From the NCBI GenBank assembly GCA_902555275.1, contig CACDRY010000003.1, forward strand, positions 62,001 through 126,000: a stretch of DNA of 64,000 nt. Reading direction: 5' to 3'. The number at the start of each line of letters is the position of its first letter. Position 1 is the stretch's first letter. Shown piece by piece: positions 1 to 7,782 of this stretch. The position numbers were made by a program, and so were the translations under genes. Origin of the DNA: an uncultured Pelagibacteraceae bacterium. Its GTDB lineage: Bacteria; Pseudomonadota; Alphaproteobacteria; Pelagibacterales; Pelagibacteraceae. A model generated the notes under the pieces. The model saw only the letters and a list, made by a program, of their open reading frames with translations. It ran no database searches and had not been told where the DNA came from.

Positions 1-753
1 TTTATATATTTTAGAGACTTTTCTATTTTAGTAGAAGTGATTAACCAGCCTGGTTTTTTGGTTGATGTTACAATGGCATCAATTTTTCAAGTAATATTTA
101 CATTTGTCCTACTGTATCTTTTTAAGTTTTCAAACTTTGTTGTTGGTACTTCTTTAAGTAAAACTGAGGTTGTGCAAGTTGCAATATTTGAATATTTAAT
201 ACTTAATGAAAAGCTTAGCAAACTAGGGATAAGTGGAATTATAATTTCAACATTAGGAGTAATAATCTTAAATATTAAAGATTTAAAATTATTTTTACGA
301 AACATATTTTCAAAAACTACATTCATAGGGTTAATATCAGGCTTATTTTTGGCTTTAAGTATTGTTTATTTTAGATCTGCTGCTTTATCTTTGGAGAACT
401 TCAACTCAAACTTTGAAAAAGTAATATCAACTTTATTATTTGGACTTTTGATACCAACTATAATTTTAACTATTTATCTTTTATTATTTGAAAAAAAAGA
501 ATTTAAAAAACTTTATAACGATAAATACGATTGTATGTTAATTGGGATCGGTGGATTTTTTGCCTCTTTATCTTGGTTTTATGCTTTTACATTAATACAA
601 GCCTCATTCGTTAGAGCAGTTGGACAAATCGAATTATTATTCAGTTACTTTTCCTCAAGATATTTCTTCAAAGAAAAAGTAAGAGTTACAGAAATAATTG
701 GTATAATAATATTTGTTTTTGGGGTTACAATTTTACTATTTTCTAGAATCTGA
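1..753 (+). CDS. DMT/EamA-family membrane transporter, 5'-truncated
   Basis: The reading frame is open from the first base of the window, so the gene starts upstream and the first in-frame GTG (position 37) is probably internal. The visible part is almost entirely hydrophobic helices with short charged loops, and it ends in a helix carrying a GIIIFVFGVTILLF-type segment typical of the last helix of EamA/RhaT-like drug/metabolite transporters. About eight membrane segments remain of the usual ten. The substrate cannot be told. It converges on the hpsN-like gene, whose stop lies 5 bases away. Confidence 0.75.
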   Translation, partial: FIYFRDFSILVEVINQPGFLVDVTMASIFQVIFTFVLLYLFKFSNFVVGTSLSKTEVVQVAIFEYLILNEKLSKLGISGIIISTLGVIILNIKDLKLFLRNIFSKTTFIGLISGLFLALSIVYFRSAALSLENFNSNFEKVISTLLFGLLIPTIILTIYLLLFEKKEFKKLYNDKYDCMLIGIGGFFASLSWFYAFTLIQASFVRAVGQIELLFSYFSSRYFFKEKVRVTEIIGIIIFVFGVTILLFSRI

Positions 754-758
754 CTTAA

Positions 759-2045
759 TTAATTTTGAAATCCATATTTTCTAAGTCTAACATCCCCTGT
801 TCTTGCATGTGCCTCCATTCCTTCATATCTTGAAATTCTAGCACAAGCTGCACCCACTTCTTTAGTAGACTCTTTAGTCATTCTTTGAAAACTCAATGTT
901 TTAATGAATTTTCCTACAAATAAACCACCTGTATATTTTCCTGCACCTTTTGTTGGTAAAATATGATTGGTTCCTGAGCATTTATCTCCATATGCAACTG
1001 TAGTTTCCTCTCCAATAAATAATGATCCGTAGTTTTTTAATCGGTCATGAAACCATTGAAGGTTTTTAGTTTGAATTTCTAAATGTTCAGGTGCGTATTC
1101 ATCACTAATTTTTGCCAATTCTTCGTCTGTATCGCATAAAATAACTTCACCATAGTCTCTCCATGCAGCTCCTGAATTTTCTCTTGGTAAATCTGGTAAA
1201 TCTTCAATTAATTCTGGAACTCTTTGGATTACATAATCTGCTAATTTTTTACTTTTTGTAAATAACCAGGCTGGAGAATTATAACCATGCTCTGCTTGTC
1301 CGACTAAATCAAAAGCAACTAGCTCTGGGTCTGCTGTTTCATCTGCTATGACCGCAATCTCTGTTGGACCTGCAAATAGATCTATACCTACTTTGCCAAA
1401 TAAAATTCTTTTTGATTCTGCAACAAATTGGTTTCCAGGACCAACAAGCATATCTGCTGGAGCATTACCAAAAAGACCATAGGTCATTGCAGCAATAGCT
1501 TGAACTCCACCCAAATTCATTATTACATCAGCTCCGCATAAATCAGCAGTATAAACAATAGCAGGATGAACTCCAACACCAGGTTTTGGCGAACTACAAA
1601 CTATAATATTTTTAACACCAGCGACTTTAGCAGTAGTTACACTCATCACTGCAGATGCAATGTGAGCATATCTTCCTGCTGGCACGTAACATCCAGCCGT
1701 ATTAACAGGTATTAATTTTTGACCAGCAAACAAACCATCAGATAGCTCTACCTCAAAATCTTGACCATAATTTTTTAATTGTGCTTCAGCAAACTTTCTT
1801 ACTCTTTCATGTGAAAATTGAATATCATCTTTAGTTTTAGGATCTAAATTCTTTTTAATTTGCTCAATTTTTTCTCTTGTGACAATTACTTCACCTTCAT
1901 ACTTGTCAAATTTTTTTGATAATTCGATGCATCCTTCTTCTTTTGTTCTCTCAATGTCCTTTAAAATATTCTCTACAATTTCTCTAGTTTTTGTGTCATC
2001 TGTTGATGAAGTTTTTGGTGATTTTTTTAAATATGTTATAGCCAT
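759..2045 (-). CDS. hpsN: HpsN-like sulfopropanediol 3-dehydrogenase (histidinol dehydrogenase family)
   Basis: A 428-residue zinc- and NAD-dependent dehydrogenase of the HisD fold. HisD-type catalytic elements are present: QAEHGYNS (metal Q and H), EYAPEHLEIQ (the Glu-His pair), GDKCSGTNHILPT, and EGMEAHAR near the end. Around the substrate pocket it has AGKYTGGLFVGKFIKTL, which matches my recollection of HpsN (oxidation of R-dihydroxypropanesulfonate to R-sulfolactate) rather than true histidinol dehydrogenase. There are no other his genes nearby. It lies 42 bases downstream of the Pta-like gene, on the same strand, and suyAB, which would use sulfolactate, is in the same window. HisD itself remains the alternative. 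Confidence 0.8.
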   Translation of the reverse strand: MAITYLKKSPKTSSTDDTKTREIVENILKDIERTKEEGCIELSKKFDKYEGEVIVTREKIEQIKKNLDPKTKDDIQFSHERVRKFAEAQLKNYGQDFEVELSDGLFAGQKLIPVNTAGCYVPAGRYAHIASAVMSVTTAKVAGVKNIIVCSSPKPGVGVHPAIVYTADLCGADVIMNLGGVQAIAAMTYGLFGNAPADMLVGPGNQFVAESKRILFGKVGIDLFAGPTEIAVIADETADPELVAFDLVGQAEHGYNSPAWLFTKSKKLADYVIQRVPELIEDLPDLPRENSGAAWRDYGEVILCDTDEELAKISDEYAPEHLEIQTKNLQWFHDRLKNYGSLFIGEETTVAYGDKCSGTNHILPTKGAGKYTGGLFVGKFIKTLSFQRMTKESTKEVGAACARISRYEGMEAHARTGDVRLRKYGFQN

Positions 2046-2087
2046 TTGTAAATCCTAATTTAATTATTATTTTTTTTCAATATTCAT

Positions 2088-2999
2088 TTAGTCTAAAGCT
2101 ACCACAGCTGCTGCAATAGAAGCTAGTCTTGCTGTCGCATCATCCGATCTGCTTGTAATTACCACAGGAACCTTCCCTCCTATAACCACTCCTGCCGCAC
2201 ATGCACCCATAAAATAAATCATCATTTTAACTAGGGCATTTCCTGTTTCAACATTTGGAACTAGTAATACATCGGCTTCTCCAGCTACTATATTTTGAAT
2301 ACCTTTTATCTCTGCTGATTTTTTTGATACACTATTATCAAAGGCAAGAGGGCCGAATATATCTGCATTTAAATTTTCTTTCTCAGCTAATTTACAAATT
2401 TCTTTAGCATCAATTGAGCTTTGCATGCTATCTAAAACTTCCTCTGTTGCAGAAAGAATGGAGACTTTTGGTCTTGCTATTTTTATTCTATGACAAAAAT
2501 CAACTACATTTTTTAAAATATGCATTTTTGTTTTAACATTTGGATTAACATTTAAAGCTCCATCAGTTATTATTAATGGCTTATCTTCTTTATCTAACGT
2601 CATATGCCAAACATGACTCAATCTTTTTTTTCCGATTAAATTATACTTTCTTAATAAAACTTCTTTCATTAAAATATCTGTATGTATGTGACCTTTAACA
2701 ATTATTTTTACTTGTCCATCACCGGCAAGCTTTGCAGCAACTTTAGCTGTATTATTTTCAATTGGCTCATTTATTATTTCAAAATCAGAAATATCAAATT
2801 TTAATTCCTCAGCATTTTTTTTAATTTCTATTTCATCACCTATTAAAACGGGTATAATTAATTTTTCTTTCACGGAGTCCATTACAGACAGCATGGGAAG
2901 TCTTTTGCCAGCATTTACAATTGCCGCTTTAGCTCCTCTTTTTTGGTGAGCGATATCAAGTAAATTTATAGGACAAACTGTTGATTTATCTGAAAGCAT
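2088..2999 (-). CDS. pta: Phosphate acetyltransferase/butyryltransferase family enzyme (Pta-like)
   Basis: A 303-residue single-domain PTA_PTB protein, close to the length of short Pta or Ptb enzymes. The C-terminal signature PVVITSRSDDATARLASIAA is clear, as is the VPNVETGNALVKMMIYF segment. The expected reaction is acetyl phosphate plus CoA to acetyl-CoA plus phosphate. Xsc (45083-46867) makes acetyl phosphate from sulfoacetaldehyde, which gives this gene a direct job in taurine catabolism. It is the first gene of a leftward pair with hpsN and is divergent from a BASS symporter (63 bases between starts). The sequence alone does not separate acetyl from butyryl specificity. Confidence 0.8.
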   Translation of the reverse strand: MLSDKSTVCPINLLDIAHQKRGAKAAIVNAGKRLPMLSVMDSVKEKLIIPVLIGDEIEIKKNAEELKFDISDFEIINEPIENNTAKVAAKLAGDGQVKIIVKGHIHTDILMKEVLLRKYNLIGKKRLSHVWHMTLDKEDKPLIITDGALNVNPNVKTKMHILKNVVDFCHRIKIARPKVSILSATEEVLDSMQSSIDAKEICKLAEKENLNADIFGPLAFDNSVSKKSAEIKGIQNIVAGEADVLLVPNVETGNALVKMMIYFMGACAAGVVIGGKVPVVITSRSDDATARLASIAAAVVALD

Positions 3000-3062
3000 T
3001 GGATTTATATATACTAAATTAATAAAAAAACTAATATACTATTATTGATATAAGGATAAATA

Positions 3063-3911
3063 GTGGAAGTAGTTACTAAAATAGCTCCGATCGCTCTAGC
3101 TCTTATAATGTTAGGTCTTGGTCTAGGATTGAGAGGGCGTGATTTCTTAAGAGTAATCAATAATCCTAAAGATTTTATAATTGGCTTTATCTGTCAATTA
3201 ATACTTTTACCAATAGTTGCATTTATAATTATATTAATATTAGATTTGCCAATTGAAATTGCTGTAGGTGTTATGATTATTGCTGCGGCTCCTGGCGGAG
3301 TAACATCAAATGTAATGACAAAATTTGCCAATGGAGATGTAGCATTATCAATCTCTTTAACCGCTATAATAAGCCTGATTAGTATTATTTCTGTTCCTTT
3401 TATTATTTTTAAATCAGCAAATTTATTGGGAGTTACAGATATATCTTCTGATATCACCATGACTGGTATTGCTTTAAAAATGGCTCTAGTTGTTACAGTG
3501 CCTGTTATTTTAGGAATGATTGTAAGGAAATTTGCAGAAAATTTTGTTTCTTCAAATATTTCTATAATCGATAAAATCACAACTTTATTATTTGTAATTG
3601 TTTTTGCAACAATATGGATTGAAGAAAAAGAGAATATATTTAATTACTTAAAACAAGCGGGTTTTGCTGTTCTTGTGCTTAACATTATTATGATGGTGCT
3701 TGCATATTACATAGCCAAGTTATTAGCCAGTGGCATAAAGCAAAGAAAGTGTATTTCAATTGAGTGTGGACTTCAAAATGGCACATTAGCAATATTTGTA
3801 GCTACACAAATATTTAGTGACATCAGTTACATTATTCCAACAGCAGCATATGCTCTTATTATGTATTTAACTGGCTTTATAATGATCTTTATACTTAGAA
3901 GATCTACTTAA
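3063..3911 (+). CDS. Bile acid:sodium symporter (BASS) family transporter
   Basis: A 282-residue protein with about nine hydrophobic helices. It has the family's conserved AAPGGVTSNVMTKFANGDVA segment (sodium-site region) and ECGLQNGTLA in the second half. The start is GTG at 3063, preceded by AAGGAT at a reasonable distance. BASS proteins import organic anions with sodium, including bile acids, pyruvate, and other carboxylates or sulfonates. It is divergent from the pta-hpsN pair, so a link to sulfonate or organic acid uptake is possible but is only inferred. The last 8 bases overlap the convergent HTH gene. Confidence 0.85.
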   Translation: MEVVTKIAPIALALIMLGLGLGLRGRDFLRVINNPKDFIIGFICQLILLPIVAFIIILILDLPIEIAVGVMIIAAAPGGVTSNVMTKFANGDVALSISLTAIISLISIISVPFIIFKSANLLGVTDISSDITMTGIALKMALVVTVPVILGMIVRKFAENFVSSNISIIDKITTLLFVIVFATIWIEEKENIFNYLKQAGFAVLVLNIIMMVLAYYIAKLLASGIKQRKCISIECGLQNGTLAIFVATQIFSDISYIIPTAAYALIMYLTGFIMIFILRRST

Positions 3912-4854
3912 TATTTATTTGCCCGAATATCTTAAAGATTAAATGAGAAAGTGAGAGTACATTTTTTTCCTGCAGTTTAATAGTATCAATTAATGTTTTG
4001 TCTTGCATGTCAACATTAAACAGTTTTTTTTTATTAACACTTATATATTTATTTTTTAGTAAATAATTTAATTTTCTAACAACAGTTGGTCTTGGAATAT
4101 GAGTTATTTCTGAAATTGACATGGTATTCACGCCAGTTTCAGGAATTGTTACTCTATTCTTTTTCCACTTTGAAAAGTTCCATCCATTAGGCTCATAAGA
4201 TTTTGTGACAAGTGAATGCCACATTATAACCATTCCAACTGAAAATATTTCAAGATCTCCTACTTGTTTTTTCCATCTATTTGTAAAAATAAAAATAAAC
4301 TCTAAAAAAAAATACCAACAGTATGTGAAATTATTTTTAATTGCATTTGAGATTTCATCAAATTGCTTAGATTGATTAATCAATTTATTTTTTTCACATA
4401 CTTCAGCAATCTTTGAAAGTAATGAGCATAAATTTTGAAGAGTATTTTTAGGTTGAACCAGTCTAAAAGCCGACCTATCAATATAAATCTTTTTACTAAT
4501 TTTTTTTAGTACACCAAATTCTTCTAAGCGAAGAATCTTTCTACGAGTACTTTCTTTTGGAATGTTTAAATTTTTTGATATTTCAATAATATTTATTCTG
4601 TCTAGTTCTAATGATTTATCATATAAGAAAAAACTATCATAACTTTCAACAAGTTCATTCTGGATATAATAATCAAAATCTTTATTTATTAGATAAAGAA
4701 TTATTAAGTACTTATCTATGTCTTGAAATGTTTCATATGATGAATTAGTCCATTCTGATAATAATTTGTAGTAAAGGGGAGCTATTTCATCAAAATTTTC
4801 TACAATAACTTTATGAATTTTATTTTCATTTAATAGTGATGAGTTTATAATCAT
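3904..4854 (-). CDS. Transcriptional regulator-like protein with two helix-turn-helix regions
   Basis: A 316-residue protein I do not recognise as a named family. Two segments look like winged HTH motifs: residues about 88-130 (IIEISKNLNIPKESTRRKIL, then a charged wing) and about 245-285 (MSISEITHIPRPTVVRKLNY, then a wing). Between them is a helical region with a hydrophobic stretch near residues 175-195 (WYFFLEFIFIFTNRW). The duplicated HTH suggests one chain could contact two sites. Three copies of a CCCATTTnGGAC-like box lie 10-80 bases upstream of its start, suggesting autoregulation. No domain between the HTHs suggests a ligand. Confidence 0.6.
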   Translation of the reverse strand: MIINSSLLNENKIHKVIVENFDEIAPLYYKLLSEWTNSSYETFQDIDKYLIILYLINKDFDYYIQNELVESYDSFFLYDKSLELDRINIIEISKNLNIPKESTRRKILRLEEFGVLKKISKKIYIDRSAFRLVQPKNTLQNLCSLLSKIAEVCEKNKLINQSKQFDEISNAIKNNFTYCWYFFLEFIFIFTNRWKKQVGDLEIFSVGMVIMWHSLVTKSYEPNGWNFSKWKKNRVTIPETGVNTMSISEITHIPRPTVVRKLNYLLKNKYISVNKKKLFNVDMQDKTLIDTIKLQEKNVLSLSHLIFKIFGQINIK

Positions 4855-4863
4855 TTTTCACAA

Positions 4864-4934
4864 ACCCATTTTAGTCTTTTGACCCCATTTTGGACATCAA
4901 ATAAAATTTTAATAACCCATTTCGGACACTTGGG
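4864..4934. repeat. Three direct copies of a CCCATTTNGGAC-like box upstream of the HTH gene
   Basis: Near-identical 13-base units occur at 4864-4876 (ACCCATTTTAGTC), 4883-4895 (CCCCATTTTGGAC) and 4915-4927 (ACCCATTTCGGAC). The third also forms CCCA...TGGG dyad ends over 4916-4934. They fill the gap between the start of the leftward HTH gene (4854) and a small rightward gene (4975). This placement fits operators for the HTH protein, although a remnant of a mobile-element end is not excluded. Confidence 0.55.
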
Positions 4935-4974
4935 AAATAGCATCAAAATTTATATGTGTTTTAATAGTTTTTAT

Positions 4975-5187
4975 ATGAGTTTGAATAGCCTAAAAAGAGC
5001 ATCTAATATTGAAATTTCTTCTCAATTAACAGGTGACGTAAGTATTGATACCCCTCAAAAAGTAAATATTGATGCTCTTAAACTCAAAATGATTAAACAA
5101 GAAAAAAAAGAAAATTTTAAAAATAAAAGCATCGTCGTGTCACTATTTCTTGTATTAGGAGTAGTTGGATATTTTGTATCTATTTAA
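4975..5187 (+). CDS. Small tail-anchored hypothetical protein (70 aa)
   Basis: The frame is open from about 4879, but its first part lies over the CCCATTT repeats and codes for an unlikely Cys/Phe-rich stretch. The ATG at 4975 (MSLNSLKRASN) is therefore the preferred start. The protein has a polar, lysine-rich N-terminal part and a single C-terminal membrane helix (SIVVSLFLVLGVVGYFVSI), as in tail-anchored proteins. I recognise no family. It is divergent from the HTH regulator and may be its target. There is no clear ribosome binding site, so the start is uncertain. Confidence 0.45.
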   Translation: MSLNSLKRASNIEISSQLTGDVSIDTPQKVNIDALKLKMIKQEKKENFKNKSIVVSLFLVLGVVGYFVSI

Positions 5188-5278
5188 CATTAATAATTAA
5201 AGAAATAATCTAAAATTTTAGGTATTCTCAACAATTATCAGTTATTGTAATAAATAATAATTAGTAAATAATAAAAAT

Positions 5279-5614
5279 ATGAAACCATTTGCAGGATATT
5301 TAATTTTAGCTTTAGGGATTTCTACAGGTATAGCTGCAAACAGTTTTGCAAAGATTTCAGATGGTTTTACAAAGCTGACACCAACTATTGCTTGTTTGCT
5401 TTTAATGAGTATTACAATGTTTTCTTTGGCCAAAGCAATGTCAGTGATACCTGTTGCATTTAGTTACTCAACTTACAGCGGGTTAACAGTTGCAGGTGTA
5501 GTCTTGTTTGGTATGTTAAAATATAACCAAGTTCCTAATATTTATGGATTAATTGGTATTTTCTTAATTGTAACTGGTGTTATTATGGTAAATTATCTAG
5601 GACGAGCTGGCTAA
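5279..5614 (+). CDS. SMR-family small membrane protein lacking the proton-coupling glutamate
   Basis: A 111-residue, four-helix protein aligning along its length with EmrE/QacE-type SMR transporters (MKPFAGYLILALGI; FAKISDGFTKLTP; AFSYSTYSGL; final GLIGIFLIVTGVIMVNYL). The essential helix-1 glutamate (Glu14 of EmrE) is absent: the aligned stretch is LGISTGIAANS, and the whole protein contains no glutamate. EmrE Trp63 is replaced by Tyr. The fold is convincing, but proton-driven drug efflux is not. A different substrate, coupling ion or dimer partner seems more likely. It is a single gene, convergent with the Ldh2-type dehydrogenase (9 bases apart). Confidence 0.8.
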   Translation: MKPFAGYLILALGISTGIAANSFAKISDGFTKLTPTIACLLLMSITMFSLAKAMSVIPVAFSYSTYSGLTVAGVVLFGMLKYNQVPNIYGLIGIFLIVTGVIMVNYLGRAG

Positions 5615-5623
5615 CAATTTAAT

Positions 5624-6628
5624 CTATTTCAATAGAATACGAATATCCTCCATTATATTATTTGGAATTTTAATCTCAGATTTATAGTTTTTTTTAAATC
5701 TTCTTATCTTGTTTTCTCCTGGATATAATATTTCTTTAAGTCCTTTTAATTTAGGAAGTTTTTTAATTCTTTTTATGTTTTCTTTTATTCTTTTTTTATA
5801 ATTTTGTTGAAATAAGTTAGCTTTCATCACAATAAACAAATGACCAATATTTTGTGGTCCAGAAAAATCATCAAAAGGATCTTTCACTTTCCCACCGTGA
5901 TTACCTCCTGTGTAAACACCACTTAATATATCAACCATCCACGCAAGTCCTGATCCTCTAAATCCTGATATAGGAAGTTGAACACCCTCAAGTGCTTTTT
6001 TAGCATCTGTTGTTGGATTGCCAAATTTATCCAAAGCAACTCCTTCAGGAATTTTTGAATTTGATCTTGATGCAACTCTTATTTTTCCTCTATTAATCAT
6101 TGAGACCGATGTATCCAATATAAATGGAACTTTAGAACCAGTTGGCGATCCAAAGCAAATAGGATTTGTGCCAAACAATGACTTAATAGCACCATGTGGA
6201 GCAATTGCAGGTGGAGCGTTGGTAAAAACTAAAGCAATCATGTTTTTCTTTACAGCTTGTTCAGCGTAATATCCTGACATGCCGTAATGGCCACTATTTT
6301 TAACTGCAACTAATCCTATTCCAGTTTTCTTGGCATTTTTTATTGCTTTTTTTATTCCTATATCAGCTGTAACAAAACCAATGCTATCATCACCATTTAT
6401 GTGAGCCACAGATTGAGAAATATTTTTAATTTTTATTTTAGGTTTAGGATTAATTAAATTATGATTTATACGGTCACAGTACATTTTTAGTCTTGATAAC
6501 CCATGTGTAGGTGCCCCAACTAATTCAGCATTAATTATTGCATCTGCACATATTTTTGAATGACTTCTCGAGAGTTTGTATTTCCTGAATATTTCAATAA
6601 TGATTTTTTTTAATTTATTTTTTTCCAT
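5624..6628 (-). CDS. Ldh2-family malate/L-lactate/sulfolactate-type dehydrogenase
   Basis: A 334-residue NAD(P)-dependent 2-hydroxyacid dehydrogenase of the Ldh2/ComC/YlbC family. Markers are AELVGAPTHGLSRL near the N-terminus, VKNSGHYGMSGYYA (catalytic His), APHGAIKSLFGTNPICF and FRGSGLAWMVDILSGV. Family members reduce or oxidise malate, lactate, ureidoglycolate or (2R)-3-sulfolactate (ComC). The sulfonate genes nearby make a ComC-like role conceivable, but specificity cannot be read from the sequence. It is the last gene of a leftward operon after an epoxide hydrolase (19-base overlap) and an aldehyde dehydrogenase. That context points instead to processing of a hydroxylated organic compound. 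Confidence 0.8.
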   Translation of the reverse strand: MEKNKLKKIIIEIFRKYKLSRSHSKICADAIINAELVGAPTHGLSRLKMYCDRINHNLINPKPKIKIKNISQSVAHINGDDSIGFVTADIGIKKAIKNAKKTGIGLVAVKNSGHYGMSGYYAEQAVKKNMIALVFTNAPPAIAPHGAIKSLFGTNPICFGSPTGSKVPFILDTSVSMINRGKIRVASRSNSKIPEGVALDKFGNPTTDAKKALEGVQLPISGFRGSGLAWMVDILSGVYTGGNHGGKVKDPFDDFSGPQNIGHLFIVMKANLFQQNYKKRIKENIKRIKKLPKLKGLKEILYPGENKIRRFKKNYKSEIKIPNNIMEDIRILLK

Positions 6629-7779
6629 TTTATGTTTTTTAAATCTTTATTAAAAAATGAAAGTATATCACTCACTAAATAATCTGGTTCCTCCAAAGCT
6701 GCAAAATGACCACCGTTGGGGAACTTCTTCCATCTTCTTATATTAAAAATTCTATTCACGTATGATTTAGGAGGCCACTCAAGCATTTCTTTTGGAAAAA
6801 TTGCTATTGCTGTTGGTACATTTATTTTTTTAAAATTTTTTGGTAAAGATCTTCCACCTTCTTTTCTTCTACCAAAATATATCCAGCTAGCAGTGTTAAA
6901 ACTTTTTGTTATTATATAAATCATTATATTTGATAAAAGTTCGTCTTTTGAGAATGTCTTTTCTATCTTACCCATTTTAAGATCAGACCAACCATGAAAT
7001 TTTTCCAAAATCCATGCTGCTGTACCTACAGGACTATCTATCATTGCATAAGACAAGGTTTGAGGTTTTGTAGCTTGTTGAGTTCTATATCCCTCTTGCA
7101 TAATTTGATCAAAGTTAAATTTTTTTTCCCATTTTTTTTCTTTAATATTTTTTGTTCCTTTTGGATGTCTAAGCGGTAAGCAATTAATATGTATTCCTTT
7201 ACAATTCTTTGAGCTATCAAGACCAATCCATCCAGCAATAGTTGCTCCCCAATCACCACCTTGTACAAAATAATTTTTATAGCCTAAGTTTTTAACCATA
7301 AATTTATTTAATATTTTTCCAATTTTTCTTGGACCTAAAGCTTTTTTGATTTGAGATGAAAATCCAAATCCTGGTAAAGACGGAACAATTACATCAAATC
7401 CATCTTCAATTTTTCCTCCGTATTTTTCTGGGTGAGCTAGTCTTGGAATGATATCTAAAAATTCAGTTATGCTTCCTGGCCACCCATGTAAAAGTAACAA
7501 TGGTCTAGAATTAGGATTTTTACTTTTTTCAAAAATAAAATGTAAGTTTATATCTTCAACTTTTGTTCTATAATTTTTAAGTGAATTGATCTTGTTTTCA
7601 AATTTTTTCCAATCATACTTTGTAATCCAGTAATTAGATATACTTTTTAGATAATTTAAGTTGGTTCCATACTCCCAACCATTCATATTTTGAGCAGCAG
7701 TCCAAGGAAAGTTTCTTACTTTTTTATAGATTTCATTAAGTGTGCTTTTAGGCACACTTATTTTGTATTGTTTGATCAT
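6610..7779 (-). CDS. Epoxide hydrolase (EHN domain plus alpha/beta-hydrolase)
   Basis: About 389 residues with the N-terminal EHN region of microsomal-type epoxide hydrolases (KVRNFPWTAAQNMNGWEYG), then an alpha/beta-hydrolase core. Visible elements are the oxyanion-hole motif LLLHGWPGS, the nucleophile elbow VQGGDWGA (Asp) and the catalytic His in NGGHFAALEEPD. It would hydrolyse an epoxide to a diol. I prefer ATG at 7779 to the in-frame TTG at 7782, because the upstream aldehyde dehydrogenase stop is at 7783-7785. It is the middle gene of a three-gene leftward operon. The substrate is unknown. Confidence 0.85.
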   Translation of the reverse strand: MIKQYKISVPKSTLNEIYKKVRNFPWTAAQNMNGWEYGTNLNYLKSISNYWITKYDWKKFENKINSLKNYRTKVEDINLHFIFEKSKNPNSRPLLLLHGWPGSITEFLDIIPRLAHPEKYGGKIEDGFDVIVPSLPGFGFSSQIKKALGPRKIGKILNKFMVKNLGYKNYFVQGGDWGATIAGWIGLDSSKNCKGIHINCLPLRHPKGTKNIKEKKWEKKFNFDQIMQEGYRTQQATKPQTLSYAMIDSPVGTAAWILEKFHGWSDLKMGKIEKTFSKDELLSNIMIYIITKSFNTASWIYFGRRKEGGRSLPKNFKKINVPTAIAIFPKEMLEWPPKSYVNRIFNIRRWKKFPNGGHFAALEEPDYLVSDILSFFNKDLKNIKWKKIN

Positions 7780-7782
7780 CAA

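Noticed and set aside
759-2045. Annotation as histidinol dehydrogenase for histidine biosynthesis
   Set aside because: No other his genes are nearby, and the C-terminal pocket segment (KYTGGLFVGKFIKT) matches HpsN-type proteins; suyAB in the same window supports a sulfonate role.
4864-4934. The CCCATTT repeats as the end of an IS21-like element
   Set aside because: No transposase, istB-like ATPase or second terminal repeat is present; position next to an HTH gene is a simpler explanation.
4879-4974. Longer N-terminus for the 70-residue tail-anchored protein
   Set aside because: This stretch covers the repeated boxes and encodes an implausible Cys/Phe-rich sequence from a TTG start.
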